Assembly (NCBI RefSeq): GCF_026151205.1
Contig: NC_087073.1
Span: 15,209,837 to 15,273,836, forward strand
Source: Bolinopsis microptera
Taxonomy: Eukaryota; Ctenophora; Tentaculata; Lobata; Bolinopsidae
Length of the DNA: 64,000 nucleotides
Reading direction: 5' to 3'
A program made the position numbers and the translations under genes. Positions 23,463 through 35,047 of this stretch are shown in pieces. Positions within the stretch are counted from its first letter, which is position 1; each line of letters starts with the position of its first letter. The notes beneath the pieces were generated by a model. It ran no database searches. It was given only the letters and a program-made list of their open reading frames with translations, and was not told the origin of the DNA.

Positions 23463-24128
23463 TCAGAATTCAGTGAAATTTCTGTCACACCACTCAGTTC
23501 CATACCGGTTTTGAGCTCTTAGAAGTGACTGTTTAAGTAAATTCTTGACAGATCCGCATGTGGAGGTGAAATTTAACGGGCCAACTTTACGGAATTCGTT
23601 CCACAGCCATGCAGATTTATAAATAAATTGATTAGTTGGAGAGGGTGTAATGAACAGATTATCTTTCCTATTTGATATGTTGAATAAGTAGTATAACGAA
23701 ATTGGTACTCGTGACTTAATGATCTTAAAAAGTTCCATTAAACAACGGTATCGGTACAGGTTCTCTGTAACAAGTAATTCATGTTTTGTGAATAGAGGCT
23801 TAGTGGACTCTTTAACATAGAATTCAGATCCTAGACGTTGAGAATTAATTGGTCTTGCTCTAGCACATGTCTTGAATTTGTCTACATAAGCTTCATAGTC
23901 TCCAAATAGAATCCTGATACACTTCTTTTGAGTAATAAATAGTGGTTTTAACTGATTATTGGGAATACCTCCCCAGACAGAAATAGCATAACCTAGGTGT
24001 GATTCAAAGAGAGAATGATATATTTGTTTATATAGTGATTCTGGTAAGCATTTCTTAATACGGTAGATACGTCCACAAGCACTTCTTAGTTTCTTGTTGA
24101 GGGATGATATATGTGGTAAAACTACCAC
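23463..24128 (-). pseudogene. LINE-4 here: C-terminal fragment of a CR1-like reverse transcriptase
   Basis: 221 codons matching the region after the polymerase core in CR1/L2-like elements: YHSLFESHLGYAISVWGG, then QKKCIRILFGD, then a KPLFTKHELL motif, then SAWLWNEFR near the end. The polymerase motifs and endonuclease are absent, so the copy is 5'-truncated, as is usual for LINE insertions. It lies just downstream, in the minus-strand sense, of LINE-3. Its tail motif differs from LINE-3's, so it is a separate insertion. Confidence 0.75.
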
Positions 24129-24310
24129 TAAGTATAATAGGTCAATAAATTAAAAGTGGTTTATAAAACTACCACTGTGGGAACCCCTTCTCCAGTTAAA
24201 ACATGTCAGTCATGTGCAAAATCAATCAGAATGGTAAGGTGGTAAAAAAGGGAATATCTTTTCGATACATCAATTATATATGCCTCAGATTTAAAAGAAT
24301 TAGAAGTTAC

Positions 24311-26690
24311 TTAGTTATCGGCGACTATGATTGCAGTGTAAAATTTGTCATATGAATTGTCGACGGTATAATTAGGGTCTGTTGTTATAGATGATAGTAG
24401 CTGTTTCTTATACGAATCACTAAAGCTTTTAACATCGGGCAGATTTCGTAGATCTGTTGGAACATTATTCCAACATTTTGCCCCCAAGTATTGAAAGTTT
24501 TTATGTGATGTTGATCTATTGACATAAAGGTTGCAGCTTTCGCCGCTCCTACTACCTCCTGATATGTAACTAAATTTGTTCATAAAGTTTGTAGGACAAT
24601 TGTCATGGATGATTCTAAACATATAATTTGACAGATGGAGTTGTCGTCTAAGATGGAGTGGTAACCATTTCATGTCTCTATAAACATTAAGGCTGCTCTC
24701 TGTTTTTGGAACGTTGAGAGCTATTTTGGCTACCTTTTTGTACAGAGTGTCAAGTTCAGCAAGTTTTGTCTTGCCAGCTCTACAATAGATCGTGTCTAAA
24801 TAATCGAATTGTGGCAACATGAGTGCATTGGCAAACATTTTCCTATATTTAATGGGTAGCAGTGCTTTACTTCTATACATGGCACCAATTCTCTTCATGA
24901 CCTTCCTAATAATATAATCTACATGGCTTTTGAAGTTTAATTTACTATCTAGAATGAGGCCAAGATATTTTGTCTCTTTGCACTCCTTGATTGTGAAAGT
25001 TACCTCATTACAATCAATGGTTATTTCATCATGTTGGTCAACAGAATCAAACAATAGGAATTCAGTCTTCTTTTCATTGAGTGATAATTTATTAACACTG
25101 AGCCATTTAAAGATTGTCATAAGTTCTATTTTCATGTTTATAAATGTGCTTCTGCAGGTTTGATCAAAGAATAGTGCACCATCATCTGCAAATAGAAAGG
25201 GCTTAGATAGGTTACAGGCATAAATGATGTCATTTATGAAGATACTAAATAATATAGGCCCAATGATGCTTCCTTGTGGTACACCACTCAGAACTTCTAA
25301 AAATGAGCTTAGATTGCCATTGATCTTAGTGCATTGATATCTACAAGATAAGAAGTTCTTAAACCAGGTTAAAGCAATGCCACCAATTCCATAATATGCC
25401 AATTTTTGAAGCAATATTTCATGATTCACTGTGTCAAAGGCCTTCTTAAGATCAAGAAAGATGATTCCTGGTTTATAAGACTTAGATTTACTCATATATA
25501 TTTCGTCCATCAGATCGTACATCAGATAAGTTGTGGAGTGATTTTTCCGAAAGCCATATTGATGCCGGATGAAAAGTTTTTTCTCTTCCATGTAATCAGT
25601 GAGTTGCTTGCCGACAAAGTATTCTATAAGTTTTCCTACAAGTGGAAGGATGGATATTGGCCTGTAATTATTAGGATCATCTTTCATTCCTGCCTTATGG
25701 ATGGGAGTTACTCTAGCTTTTTTACAAAGGGTTGGTACAACACCTGTATTAAGGCTCAGATTGACAATGTGGGTCAGTGGCTCAACTATGTGTGGTACAG
25801 CTTGCTTAAGTAAAAATAGAGGCACATTGTCATATGAGGCCTTGTCATTCTTGAGCGTTTCGACATACATTAGGATATCAGTTTCATTTATTTCTTGGAA
25901 TCTATCAAATGAGATATTAGAAGTTCTAGGAGGTAAAAAATCAGTAAAACTAACTCTTTCAATATTGGGGGCCTGATTTTGTAATCTTGATCCAACATTT
26001 GCAAAATGAAAGTTAAATAGCTCAGGATCATTCTCATTGATAGTTTGACAATTAGTTGTACCAGGGGTCATATTTGATGCCAGTTTGATAGTTTTCCATA
26101 TCCCTTTAAGATCATTCTTGGCACTTTTAACTTGTAGATCATCGATTACATTAGCCTTTTTGCAGGTTTTAGCTAATTTATTTCTAATATTTCTCTGAAT
26201 CTTGTAGCAATCCCAGGCCTCATTACACTTTATACATTTGCTACATGTACCACATTTATTGCAATTTCCATTGTCTCTCTTATCCTTCTTTTTACGGAAT
26301 TTCTTTAGAAGAAAATGTGTATGATTAATGGCATATAAAAGTTCAGTAGAAGGTTTATGTATGAACTTTTCATGCCTTTCTATGGTCTTGCAAGGGAAGA
26401 AGGTTGCATATGCCTGTTCAATATGATGACAAAGGCCAGCTGTGATAGCTTCAACATCTGTACTTTCCAATAGTGGACTGTAATCAGAACAGGTGTCTAG
26501 ATAGTCTAAGAATTGTTTAACATTACGTTTACAATGATTTCTAATTTCAACCTTCTCAAATTTAGGAGCTATAGGTACTTTACAATCTATCTCACACATA
26601 ATAGCTTGATGATCTCCAATACGTTCATCAAGAACAGAAGATTGGACAAAATCTGCATAACAGTTAGTGAATATTACATCAATAGTAGTA
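24311..26690 (-). mobile_element. LINE-3 here: CR1/L2-like non-LTR retrotransposon, 5'-truncated
   Basis: The minus-strand frame from 26599 to 24311 encodes 762 residues, and the same frame stays open upstream to about 26690. Upstream codons read TIDVIFTN and IGDHQAI, the end of an apurinic-type endonuclease. The reverse transcriptase motifs follow in order: YRPISILPLVGKLIE, QYGFRKNHST, FLDLKKAFDTVNH, GVPQGSIIGPILF and the catalytic FADDG. The C-terminus (MKWLPLHLRRQ, then CWNNVP) matches CR1-like tails. The polymerase frame has no stop, so the insertion looks young. The missing endonuclease N-terminus shows that it is truncated or was cut by the adjoining SINE. Confidence 0.9.
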
Positions 26691-26697
26691 GTAGTAG

Positions 26698-27090
26698 TAA
26701 CGGCTTAGTGGCTCAGTTGGTTAATCCGGGCCTGGTATTGCTTGAGGTACCAGGTTCGATTCCCGACTCTGCCACTAGCCGTGGGGTGAGCGTCGTCGAC
26801 GCTCAGCTAAGGATCCTGAGTGGTCTATGCAGCCCCCCGGTCCACTCAGCCAAATACTCGAGAAATCGGGTGTGAGGGTTAAATGAGGAGCTGCCCATTG
26901 CAGCAAAGTCTCGGGCGAAGAAAGTATGGTACGCACTACCTTAACCGTCACTGGCCTAATGTATAATTGAATCCTTCGGCTTCCTGTAATTGGCTGGTTA
27001 CACACTTGTGTAACAATGTGGCTGTTGGAATGTCCGAAGTAAAATAAGAGTTGAGATAGTCTGGGTAACATTGTCTCCACGTATTAGTTA
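26698..27090 (+). mobile_element. tRNA-derived SINE
   Basis: The head has a Pol III A box TGGCTCAGTTGG (26709-26720) and a perfect B box GGTTCGATTCC (26753-26763), 32 bp apart, as in tRNA genes. The acceptor arms do not pair, so it is not a working tRNA. The head is flanked by ACGGCTTAGTGGC and its near-complement GCCACTAGCCGT. The body begins with the hairpin GAGCGTC-GTC-GACGCTC and runs about 300 bp. It ends near the right border of the block in LINE-2. The family was not identified. Confidence 0.75.
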
Positions 27091-27093
27091 TTA

Positions 27094-30000
27094 ATTATTC
27101 TCCTCTCAATCCAAGAAACTGGCAGAAACCAGGAATACAAGAAACTGGACAACATGAAAACTTACGAGGACACCAACAACCAGACCAACAAAGGCTGTGC
27201 TGTTATGGTTCGAAATGATGCAATGTTCACCCAATTCTGTGACATCTCTAAGTGTTCAAAGAACATTGATACTGTTTGGGGTATGCTGTGTTGGAGTGGA
27301 AAACGGTACATAATTGGTAATGTCTATCTGAAACTGGACTATCTATCCGGTGTGAAGGAATTTAATGGAATGCTTGACAAAGCCTATAATCTTGCCAAGA
27401 AACACCAGTGCTCAGGAATTATTACCATGGGGGACTTTAATGCTCGCCACATTATCTGGAATGACTCAGTCAATAACAAATATGGTAAGTGCCTTGAGGA
27501 ATGTCTAGACTGGTCAAAGTTTAGTGTTCATGCTCCTTTATCTAGGACCTTTCTAAAAAATGGTAGCAGCCTCATTGATTTCTTCATTACATCGAATGAC
27601 CTAGACTACAATCTGGGCACTCCTTTCACTGATGACAAAGCCATTCTGTACAGTGGAGCCCCAGTAAGGGGTCATGTTCCTGTGACAATAACTATCAACC
27701 CCAGATGTCCCAGAGATGCCAAAAAATCGGAAAAGAAACTGGATCTATCCTCCATGAACTGGGACGACTGGACTAGTGATATAGAACAGACACTTTCTGC
27801 AGAAGCAATCGAATCCTTAGCTTTTGACAACAGTATTGACAACTTATGGAAGCTAATTGAAGATACAATAAATGAAGCTACAAAAGCAAACTGCTCACTA
27901 AAGCTGGTAACAAAACACAGTAAGCCCTATTGGACAAAAGAGCTGTCATCTAAATCAAAAGAACTAAGGGATGCGCTTGGAACCTACCTGACCAGAAACA
28001 CAGATGAAGCCTTTGAGAGGTTTCAAGCAGCAAAAGAAATCTTTGAGGAAACAAGGAAACAAGCATGTCAGCAGTTTATAGTGAACAAGACCCAAAATCT
28101 AAATGTAGCTCAAGCAAACAAATTCTGGAAAGACTTCAACAGACTTTTTAAGCCTCCAACTGACCAACAAGTGGAAGCTCTGGTTAATGAGGATGGGACA
28201 GTCATGACAGAGAATAAAGAAATAGAAAAAGAGTTGTTTGAGACATTCTTCATGGGTAAGCACATTGTAGAAAACATAGATAAATTTGATCAGAACTTCT
28301 ATAATGAAACCAACAAACTATACTCAGAAATCAAAGAGGATGGATTTCAGCCATTTGCTGATTCCATGGATAACTTTCAACACAGCTCAAAGCTTTACTG
28401 CCCAGTTACACACGGGGAAATCCTTGGTATAATTAAGGGAAATAAATCCACAGCAGGAAGTTTCGACAACTGCCAAGTTCATCCATCTATGCTCAAACAC
28501 CTTGGTCCAAACGTATTGCATGCCCTGAGTATACTTTTTAGCCTCTGCCTGAGAAATGGAAAATGGGTTTGGAATGCATCTAACATAATATTTCTGAAAA
28601 AAGAAGGAAAGAGCAGTTATGCAAAGCCTGGTTCTTACAGACCAATCTCAATCTCTTCATATTTAGGCAAACTCTTTGAACGGATTCTTGCATGCCGGCT
28701 GGAAACATATCTTTTCACTATCGGACTCATTGATAGCAACCAAGAAGGCTTCTCAAAAGGTAGAAACACTATAAGGTATCTGCACAGGCTAACAGCTGGA
28801 ATTAAAGGAGACATGATGAAAAAACTGACCGTTCTCTGCCTATTCATTGACTTCGAAAAAGCATTTGACTCGGTGTGGAAACAAGGCCTGATAGTGAAAC
28901 TATGGAAGGTTGGTGTGCATGGATGCTACCTAAGAACAATTGATAGTTTCCTCTTTGGGAGGACGGTAAGCCTCCTCCTAAATGGTTTCATTGGTCCTGT
29001 TAGGATGTGCCTCGATTATGGGCTGCCACAAGGCTCTGTTCTGTCACCAATCCTTTTCAAATTTTATGTGTTCGACATGGAGACCCTGTGTCAACTGTAT
29101 GAGCAGATTCAGGCCTTCAAATTTGCAGATGATGGAACCATCAAAGTGACTGGAAAAGATCTTGAAGAATGTCTCTTTTACCTAGAGCTGGCGATGGGAT
29201 TCATAGGGGAATGGACTTCTCAATGGAGGATGGTCATAAACTGTAATGTGAATAAAACAGAAGTTATATGTTTCCAATGCCAAGATGCTTCAGCTGTTCC
29301 CAAATCCTTTGATCTATGTGGAAACACCATCTATCTCACAGACAGCAGCAAAGTACTTGGTATAACACTTGACAGTAAGTTGAACTTCAAGCAGCACAGC
29401 CAGGATGTATACAACAAGCTAATCTACCGCTGGGTTTGTCTGAGCAGGTATACAAACCGTAATTGGGGGATGAACCAAAAGGTCCTAGTGAGGTTGGCCA
29501 AAACTGTGATGTTTTCCTCCCTCTTCTATGGCTCGTTTATCTGGCAAACTAATGCCAACATGCTGGAACTGAACAAACTTTGGTACAAGGTTGCAAAATC
29601 TGCTGTGGGAGCAGTCTTCAATGTTCAAAATGCCATACTAGAGGTCATCTTGGGAATACCCCCACTCCGGGTTACAAACAGAATAATATCGGTAAAGCAC
29701 TACCTGAAGGTATTCAGTAGTATACATATCGATGTACACCATGACTTCATATGCAGAGAGATCCGGAAACACAAAAATTCTGGGCCAGATGCGGGATGTG
29801 TTGAAATTTCTAAAGTGGAAGGTTGAAGTACATGCTGACTCTGTTCTGCCAGGTGATGCAATAATAATTGGACTGAATGATGCCTCGAAATTGTTCGAGC
29901 TCTCTAGGAAAGCCTGCCATTACACCAAGGTCTCTATCAAACAATTCACTGAATTCGTATGGCAGGAATCTATTAAGAACCAGTTACAAATGGAGGGCTG

Positions 30001-31052
30001 GTCTCAAATTCCCGTGGTGTCTACCACCCCCCTGAAGTTCCCTTATCATACTAGCAGAGAAACTGAGGTTCTAGTCATGAGCTTGTTTTACAAAAACAAT
30101 CTTCTAAACTCATTTCTTTTTGTCCTTGACAGACTGAAATGGCCATCTCCCTATTGCTCCTGTGGTCATGAAGAACAAACTGCAATTCATATACTGACTA
30201 GTTGTGGTCATGTTGACGAAGACCTTAGGGACCAAGCCTCATATCTTCTCAGTATTGGTAACGAGGTCTCCAATCTGGAAGATCTGGGTACTCCACACTT
30301 GGCGATCCTAAACTGCTCCAGAGATCCAAAGTTCATCCAAATCTGCAGTGAATGTGTGAATAATGATGACCTCAAGCTAAGAAGGAAGATCTGTATTTCT
30401 ACAGGGCCCACCCACGCCTAGCTGGGGAGTCTAGTCCCTACACTAGACGGCCAATGCTCTATCCATTGGTATGTACGCGGCCTTACCCAGGCCTGTAATA
30501 AATGGGGAGTCCCTCTTAGGACGACCAGTGCTAGACACTGTTTACTACTGACTGAATGGAAATCTACTTTACTCTTCGGATTGGTAGAACCTGTCTGGTT
30601 ACATGAACATTGGAGCTAGTTTTATATTAACTCACATGATATTATTGTCGACTTAGACTGCTTGGATGTATCACATCTCAACCATTGTTGGGTGTGTTAC
30701 TTTGTTTTGGGCTTCACTTTTAAGCTTTATTGATTTTATCTATAAAATTGCATCTCCATTGATATTTACGTAACTCGAAAAACTTTTTCTACCAAAAACG
30801 TTTTTGATCGGGAATCGTCTTTAAATTATTTTGGGGAATATTTTGACTTGATATAACGACGTCGTCGTAATGACACAAGTGACTGATCAACCACCTTATT
30901 TGATAGTGTTTTTAGAAATAAAGTATTTATATTTTTAACTTGGGGTGTAAATATTTTTAGGGTTTTTATTTTTTAAATTTCAGATCTTTCATACTATTTG
31001 TTACTAAAATGCTCATTGTAGCCTATAATATTTAGATTTTCATCATCATCAA
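27094..31052 (+). mobile_element. LINE-2 here: endonuclease, reverse transcriptase and 3' end
   Basis: From 27100 the frame reads SIQET (catalytic Glu of the endonuclease), MGDFNARH, SSLIDFFIT and GHVPV, the other conserved endonuclease motifs. Polymerase motifs follow: SYRPISISSYLGKLFE, QEGFSKGRN, FIDFEKAFDSVW, GLPQGSVLSPILF and catalytic FADDG. The frame stops at 29826, but the continuation is open in the next frame to 30421, which includes a C-terminal CSCG-x7-H-x4-C zinc-knuckle-like motif. A one-base shift therefore lies near 29732-29826. 30422-31052 is the 3' UTR, ending in a TCATCATCATCA tail at the 11-bp target duplicate. Jockey/I-like group by motif style; the clade is unproven. Confidence 0.85.
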
Positions 31053-31053
31053 T

Positions 31054-33660
31054 GTGGTAAACCCAAGGGGAAAACTTTTTCTGGACTTCATATCCAGTCT
31101 GAACCTTAGCATTCTTAATGGTGATACACTAGGAGACATCTTTGGGGAACCCACCTCAATTAATTACAATGGACACAGCGTTGTAGACTACGTAACAGCA
31201 TCCCCCATGCTAAGGGAATCGGTGCAAAGTCTTAAGGTCTTAGATCTTACGAAATTCTCAGACCACCGCCCATGCTTATGCACACTGAAACTGAGTCATA
31301 ATTATATAATTGATCCGGACGAAATTCTATCCTCACTCCAGCCAGCCCCAATGAAACACAAATGGGACGAGAATGCTTCAGAGAATAAACAGCAGTTCCT
31401 AGATGTCCAAAAAGAACCCCAGTTTGCAAGCAGAATCACGGAACTGGTTGAAGCTGTTTGCGTAAAAAAGGAGGATGTCATTAAGCTCAATGAAAACATC
31501 GTCGGCATTTATCGTGATATGGCTGATCAGGCTCTACCAAGACATAGAAAACATAAACAAAAACCCCTCAATAGGAAAACTCGGGGATACAAAAGGGCAA
31601 AACCGAAGTCTCCATGGTTTGATATTGCCTGCATCATCGAAAAACGTGAACTAAATCGATTAGCTAAAACATACGGTAAAAGTCCTCTTGATAAAGAACT
31701 GAGAGACAGCTACTACAACAAACGCCGCGAATATCGAAAGCTTGTGAGACAGAAGAAGGCCAAGTTCGTGGAATCTCTTTGTCGTGATGTTGACGAGGGG
31801 CGCGACATAAACTGGAGTCGCTTTAAGAAACTTAAAAGCTTCTCCTCAAATGGCACAAAGCTGGACGTTTTCGATATGATGAATGAAGAAACTACTGACT
31901 TCACGGAACGCAGAAAGACTGAACTTCGTGTTCATGAACTCGTGGAAGTTCTGGACAAAGATATCGAAATAGAGGAACTTCGGACCGCCATCAAAGGCCT
32001 TAAGAAAGGGAAAGCCATCGCCGAAGATAAAATCCTGAATGAGTTCCTCATTTCGTCAGATGAACCAATGCTGTCAGCTGTTCTTAACCTGTTCAACCAC
32101 TGTTTGAAACTCGGGGAGTATCCATGGACGACCTCTCTAGTTACCCCCTTGCACAAAAAGGGGAGTGTATACGATCCGAACAACTATCGGGCGATAGCTG
32201 TGGCGAGCAATGTTGGGAAGCTGTTTTCAACTATCTTATTACAGCGCCTACTCACATTCCGGTCACTAAACTGTCCAGACACCATAAACCAGCTAGGGTT
32301 CTGTAAAAAAGCACAGACGAGTGACCACATACTAACACTCTCAACTTGCATCCAAAAGTATGTAACGCAACGGAAAAAGAGGCTATATGGATGCTTCGTC
32401 GACTACGCGAAGGCGTTCGACTCTGTGTGCCGAGATTCCATGCTCTATAAACTCTGGGAGCTAGGAGTAAGAGGTCGATACTTTCAATGTATCGAGCAGA
32501 TGTATTCACATTCCTCAGCAAAAATCAAACTGTTGAACAGATTGTCAGAGACAATCGACATTCACTGTGGGACTGAGCAAGGTCACCCGATGTCTCCTGA
32601 GCTGTTCAAGTGTTTCATCCACCAACTCTCCCTAGATCTGGATAACGCTGAGGAAGTCAACGTCCCTGAACTGAATAATGTTAATATCACTCATCTCCTC
32701 TGGGCTGATGATCTTATACTTCTTGCCCTTGATCATACTGGACTACAGAAACTTCTAAACGTTTTACACAGTTACTGTATCGAATGGGGACTAACCGTTA
32801 ACATCGGAAAAACGGCAGTGATGGTGTTCAACCGTTCCGGGAGGCTCCTTAAAGAGAGTCTGACATTCCAACTCGGCGAAACCAACATCACATCAGTTCG
32901 AGAATATTGCTACCTCGGGATAACCTTTACCCTCAACGGTTCTTCAGCAGTAGCACAGAACAAACTGAAGCAAAAAGGTCTCAGAAGCTAATTCGACAGA
33001 GCTGGTTGCACAAGTCTAGCCAGACAGGCGTTCATAGAACAACGCACACTCAATCTGCCATGGTACAAAGGTATAGAAGATCTCCGACAAAGCCTTCAGT
33101 CAGTATCATCTCGCAGGTTGACCTACCCCAACCAATTCAAAACAGCACTACGTAGTACTTTTATTAACTGTTGGAACGAGGAGCGGCAAAACAACCGGAA
33201 GCTCAGTTTCTACAACACTATCAAAAGTGAATTTACAGCTGAAGCGTACCTGAACCTGCAGCTCAGTGGAGAAGAGGTGAAGCGGCTGGCGCAGTTCAGA
33301 ATGAGTGCTCATAAGTTCAACATCGAGACCGGTAGATACACCATCAACCGTGAAAATCCGCTCAGTCGCATTTGTAAGCACTGTTCTTCATCAGACCTTG
33401 AAGCTGTCGGTATACTGGCCGAACTACCAATGTTTGAGCCGATCATTGAAGATGAGAAACACGTTCTCACGGATTGTTCGCTTTACGACGACCTGAGGCG
33501 AAACACGGGTCAGCAGGCGAGAACCATGATCACCTCTGGAGCGGAGACCTTTGCGGACCTCTTCAAGGATATCCTATTGATCAGAGAAACTGCCAGATTC
33601 TTGAGTAAAGTGAACAAGCGGAGGTTCCCCCGAGTGACAGAAAAGAAAAGGAAGGACTAA
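31054..33660 (+). pseudogene. LINE-1 here: 3' part (endonuclease end, reverse transcriptase, tail)
   Basis: The frame resumes at GTG 31054, not a true start codon. It reads the end of the endonuclease (VVDYVTAS, SDHRPCL), then polymerase motifs NYRAIAVASNVGKLF, GFCKKAQTSDH, CFVDYAKAFDSVC, GTEQGHPMSPELF and catalytic WADDL. The frame is open to 33660 except for one TAA at 32989-32991. The 42 codons after it stay in frame and lead into a C-terminal C-x2-C type zinc motif (CKHCSS, then H-x4-C at HVLTDC). One substitution could explain the stop. With the 20.7-31.0 kb insertion it is non-functional. Confidence 0.85.
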
Positions 33661-34139
33661 CAACATGACTCACGGACTCAACATGCGTGGATCCGACAGT
33701 GTGTTATTTTTCGTGTGCGTTTCACACTTTTGATTTAGTGTGGAATTTATGTGTGGATCTTAGGCATGGACACAATGGACTGGTTGTTCGCGTCATGAAC
33801 ATTCCTTTTTAGAATAGCTCGGTTTTTAAACTCTTTAGACTATAACCGTCAACCGTGCATTTTCAGGACAGGTTTCGGTTTTTTCGTTTTTGACTTTCAT
33901 TTTATCTTTATTTTTTTAAATTTAGATCCGACACAATGTTTATTGTAATGATCATTTTATTTTGAAATCCTTTGAAAATCCTTTGAAATCCTTTGAAATC
34001 CCCTTTGAAATCCTTGAAATCCTTTGTGATCAGGTGATTGGTTTACCTAATCACGTGATTAGGTGACCCCGTTAAATATTATGGGAATTGTTAAGGGTGC
34101 CCAATTAAGGTGTCGAGTCGCGGTGTCACATAATCACCC
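33661..34139 (+). repeat. LINE-1 3' UTR with (CTTTGAAATC)n-type tail and a 20-bp palindrome
   Basis: 33964-34028 holds about six degenerate tandem units of CTTTGAAATC, likely the 3'-terminal tail of the LINE. 34045-34064 is a perfect 20-bp palindrome, ACCTAATCAC-GTGATTAGGT. A target duplicate for this element was not found. Confidence 0.6.
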
Positions 34140-34225
34140 TTACCTGGGGACCTCAGGCTATCTAATCATGATCATAAACATAGAGATTAGGCGGAATGAC
34201 AGGCTGAGCGCGGCCCAGTTAAATC
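34140..34225 (-). repeat. Interspersed repeat R2, copy 3 (inverted)
   Basis: Reverse complement of the R2 block at 16731-16830: TGGGGACC, then ATAAACATAGAGATT, then GGCGGAATGACAG and GCTGAGCGC. An open frame at 34063-34326 crosses it and is not a gene. Confidence 0.65.
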
Positions 34226-34509
34226 ACCCGGTCAATGTTGTTAACGAGATACACAAAATGCTTGATAACTTCGTCGTTTCTAGTACGTTTTGCCTCATGT
34301 TTTCAGATCATATATGCAACATTTGATAATCTACCGTCTCTAAAAAAATAGGCGTTCAGCATGTTCAGAAAAAACAATATAAGTGTTTTAATATTGAATG
34401 GGCGTGGTCTAAAATATTCGAATTTTCAAATTTTGACGACGAAATCCTCGAACCAGTAAGTACAGTATGCCATCTGCGAAGCAATAGTTCTCAAATATAA
34501 AACACAGTG

Positions 34510-34833
34510 GAGCTATTAAGGCCAACGTATGCCCACTGACTTTTGGCCCACCCTGTACAATCATAGTACATCTACATTGAAGTGTACTGTCAACATAGTG
34601 CTAAAATATACTATGCTTTAGATTACATTTGAGGTGTACCTCGACAAAAGATGCTTATGCTATTGTGCTTTTTACGTTCACATAGCCATGTGTCTACGCG
34701 TACTGCGTGACGCACTTGTTTGGCCGTGCGCTACTGCACGCCAGAGGGATCTGGTTAGAGCAACTTTTTACGAAGAAATAATACAGCAGCGTTTTTTAGT
34801 TTGTTATTAGGTCACTTTAGAGGATAAGCCGGT

Positions 34834-34860
<27 letters not shown>
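34510..34860 (-). repeat. Inverted R5 and R3 pieces ending in A26
   Basis: 34515-34560 is the reverse complement of the R5 ends (AAGGCCAACGTATG and GACTTTTGGCCCACC). 34680-34765 is the reverse complement of R3 (CACATAGCCATG, ACGCGTACTGCGTGACGC). A run of 26 A follows at 34834-34859. The co-occurrence of R2, R5 and R3 here and at 16.5-17.3 kb suggests one larger composite element. Confidence 0.6.
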
Positions 34861-34866
<6 letters not shown>

Positions 34867-35047
34867 TAATACGCCATTATTTGATCGAAGCCTCTTTTTT
34901 CACCATGTCCTGCCAGAAAGCAGAATGTTTGTAAATTTTATCTTTGGTGCCTCCTCAATCAATCCTCATCCTAATGACACTTCTTGGTGTATCATGAGTT
35001 TTGCTGTGCTTAACTTAAACCATATTTTTAGGATTGAAAATAGGTAC

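Noticed and set aside
26698-26785. A functional tRNA gene
   Set aside because: Pol III boxes are intact but the acceptor and anticodon stems do not fold; a SINE body follows.
34834-34859. A26 run as a retrogene or processed-pseudogene tail
   Set aside because: No coding sequence precedes it; it follows the inverted R3 repeat and is better read as the end of that element.
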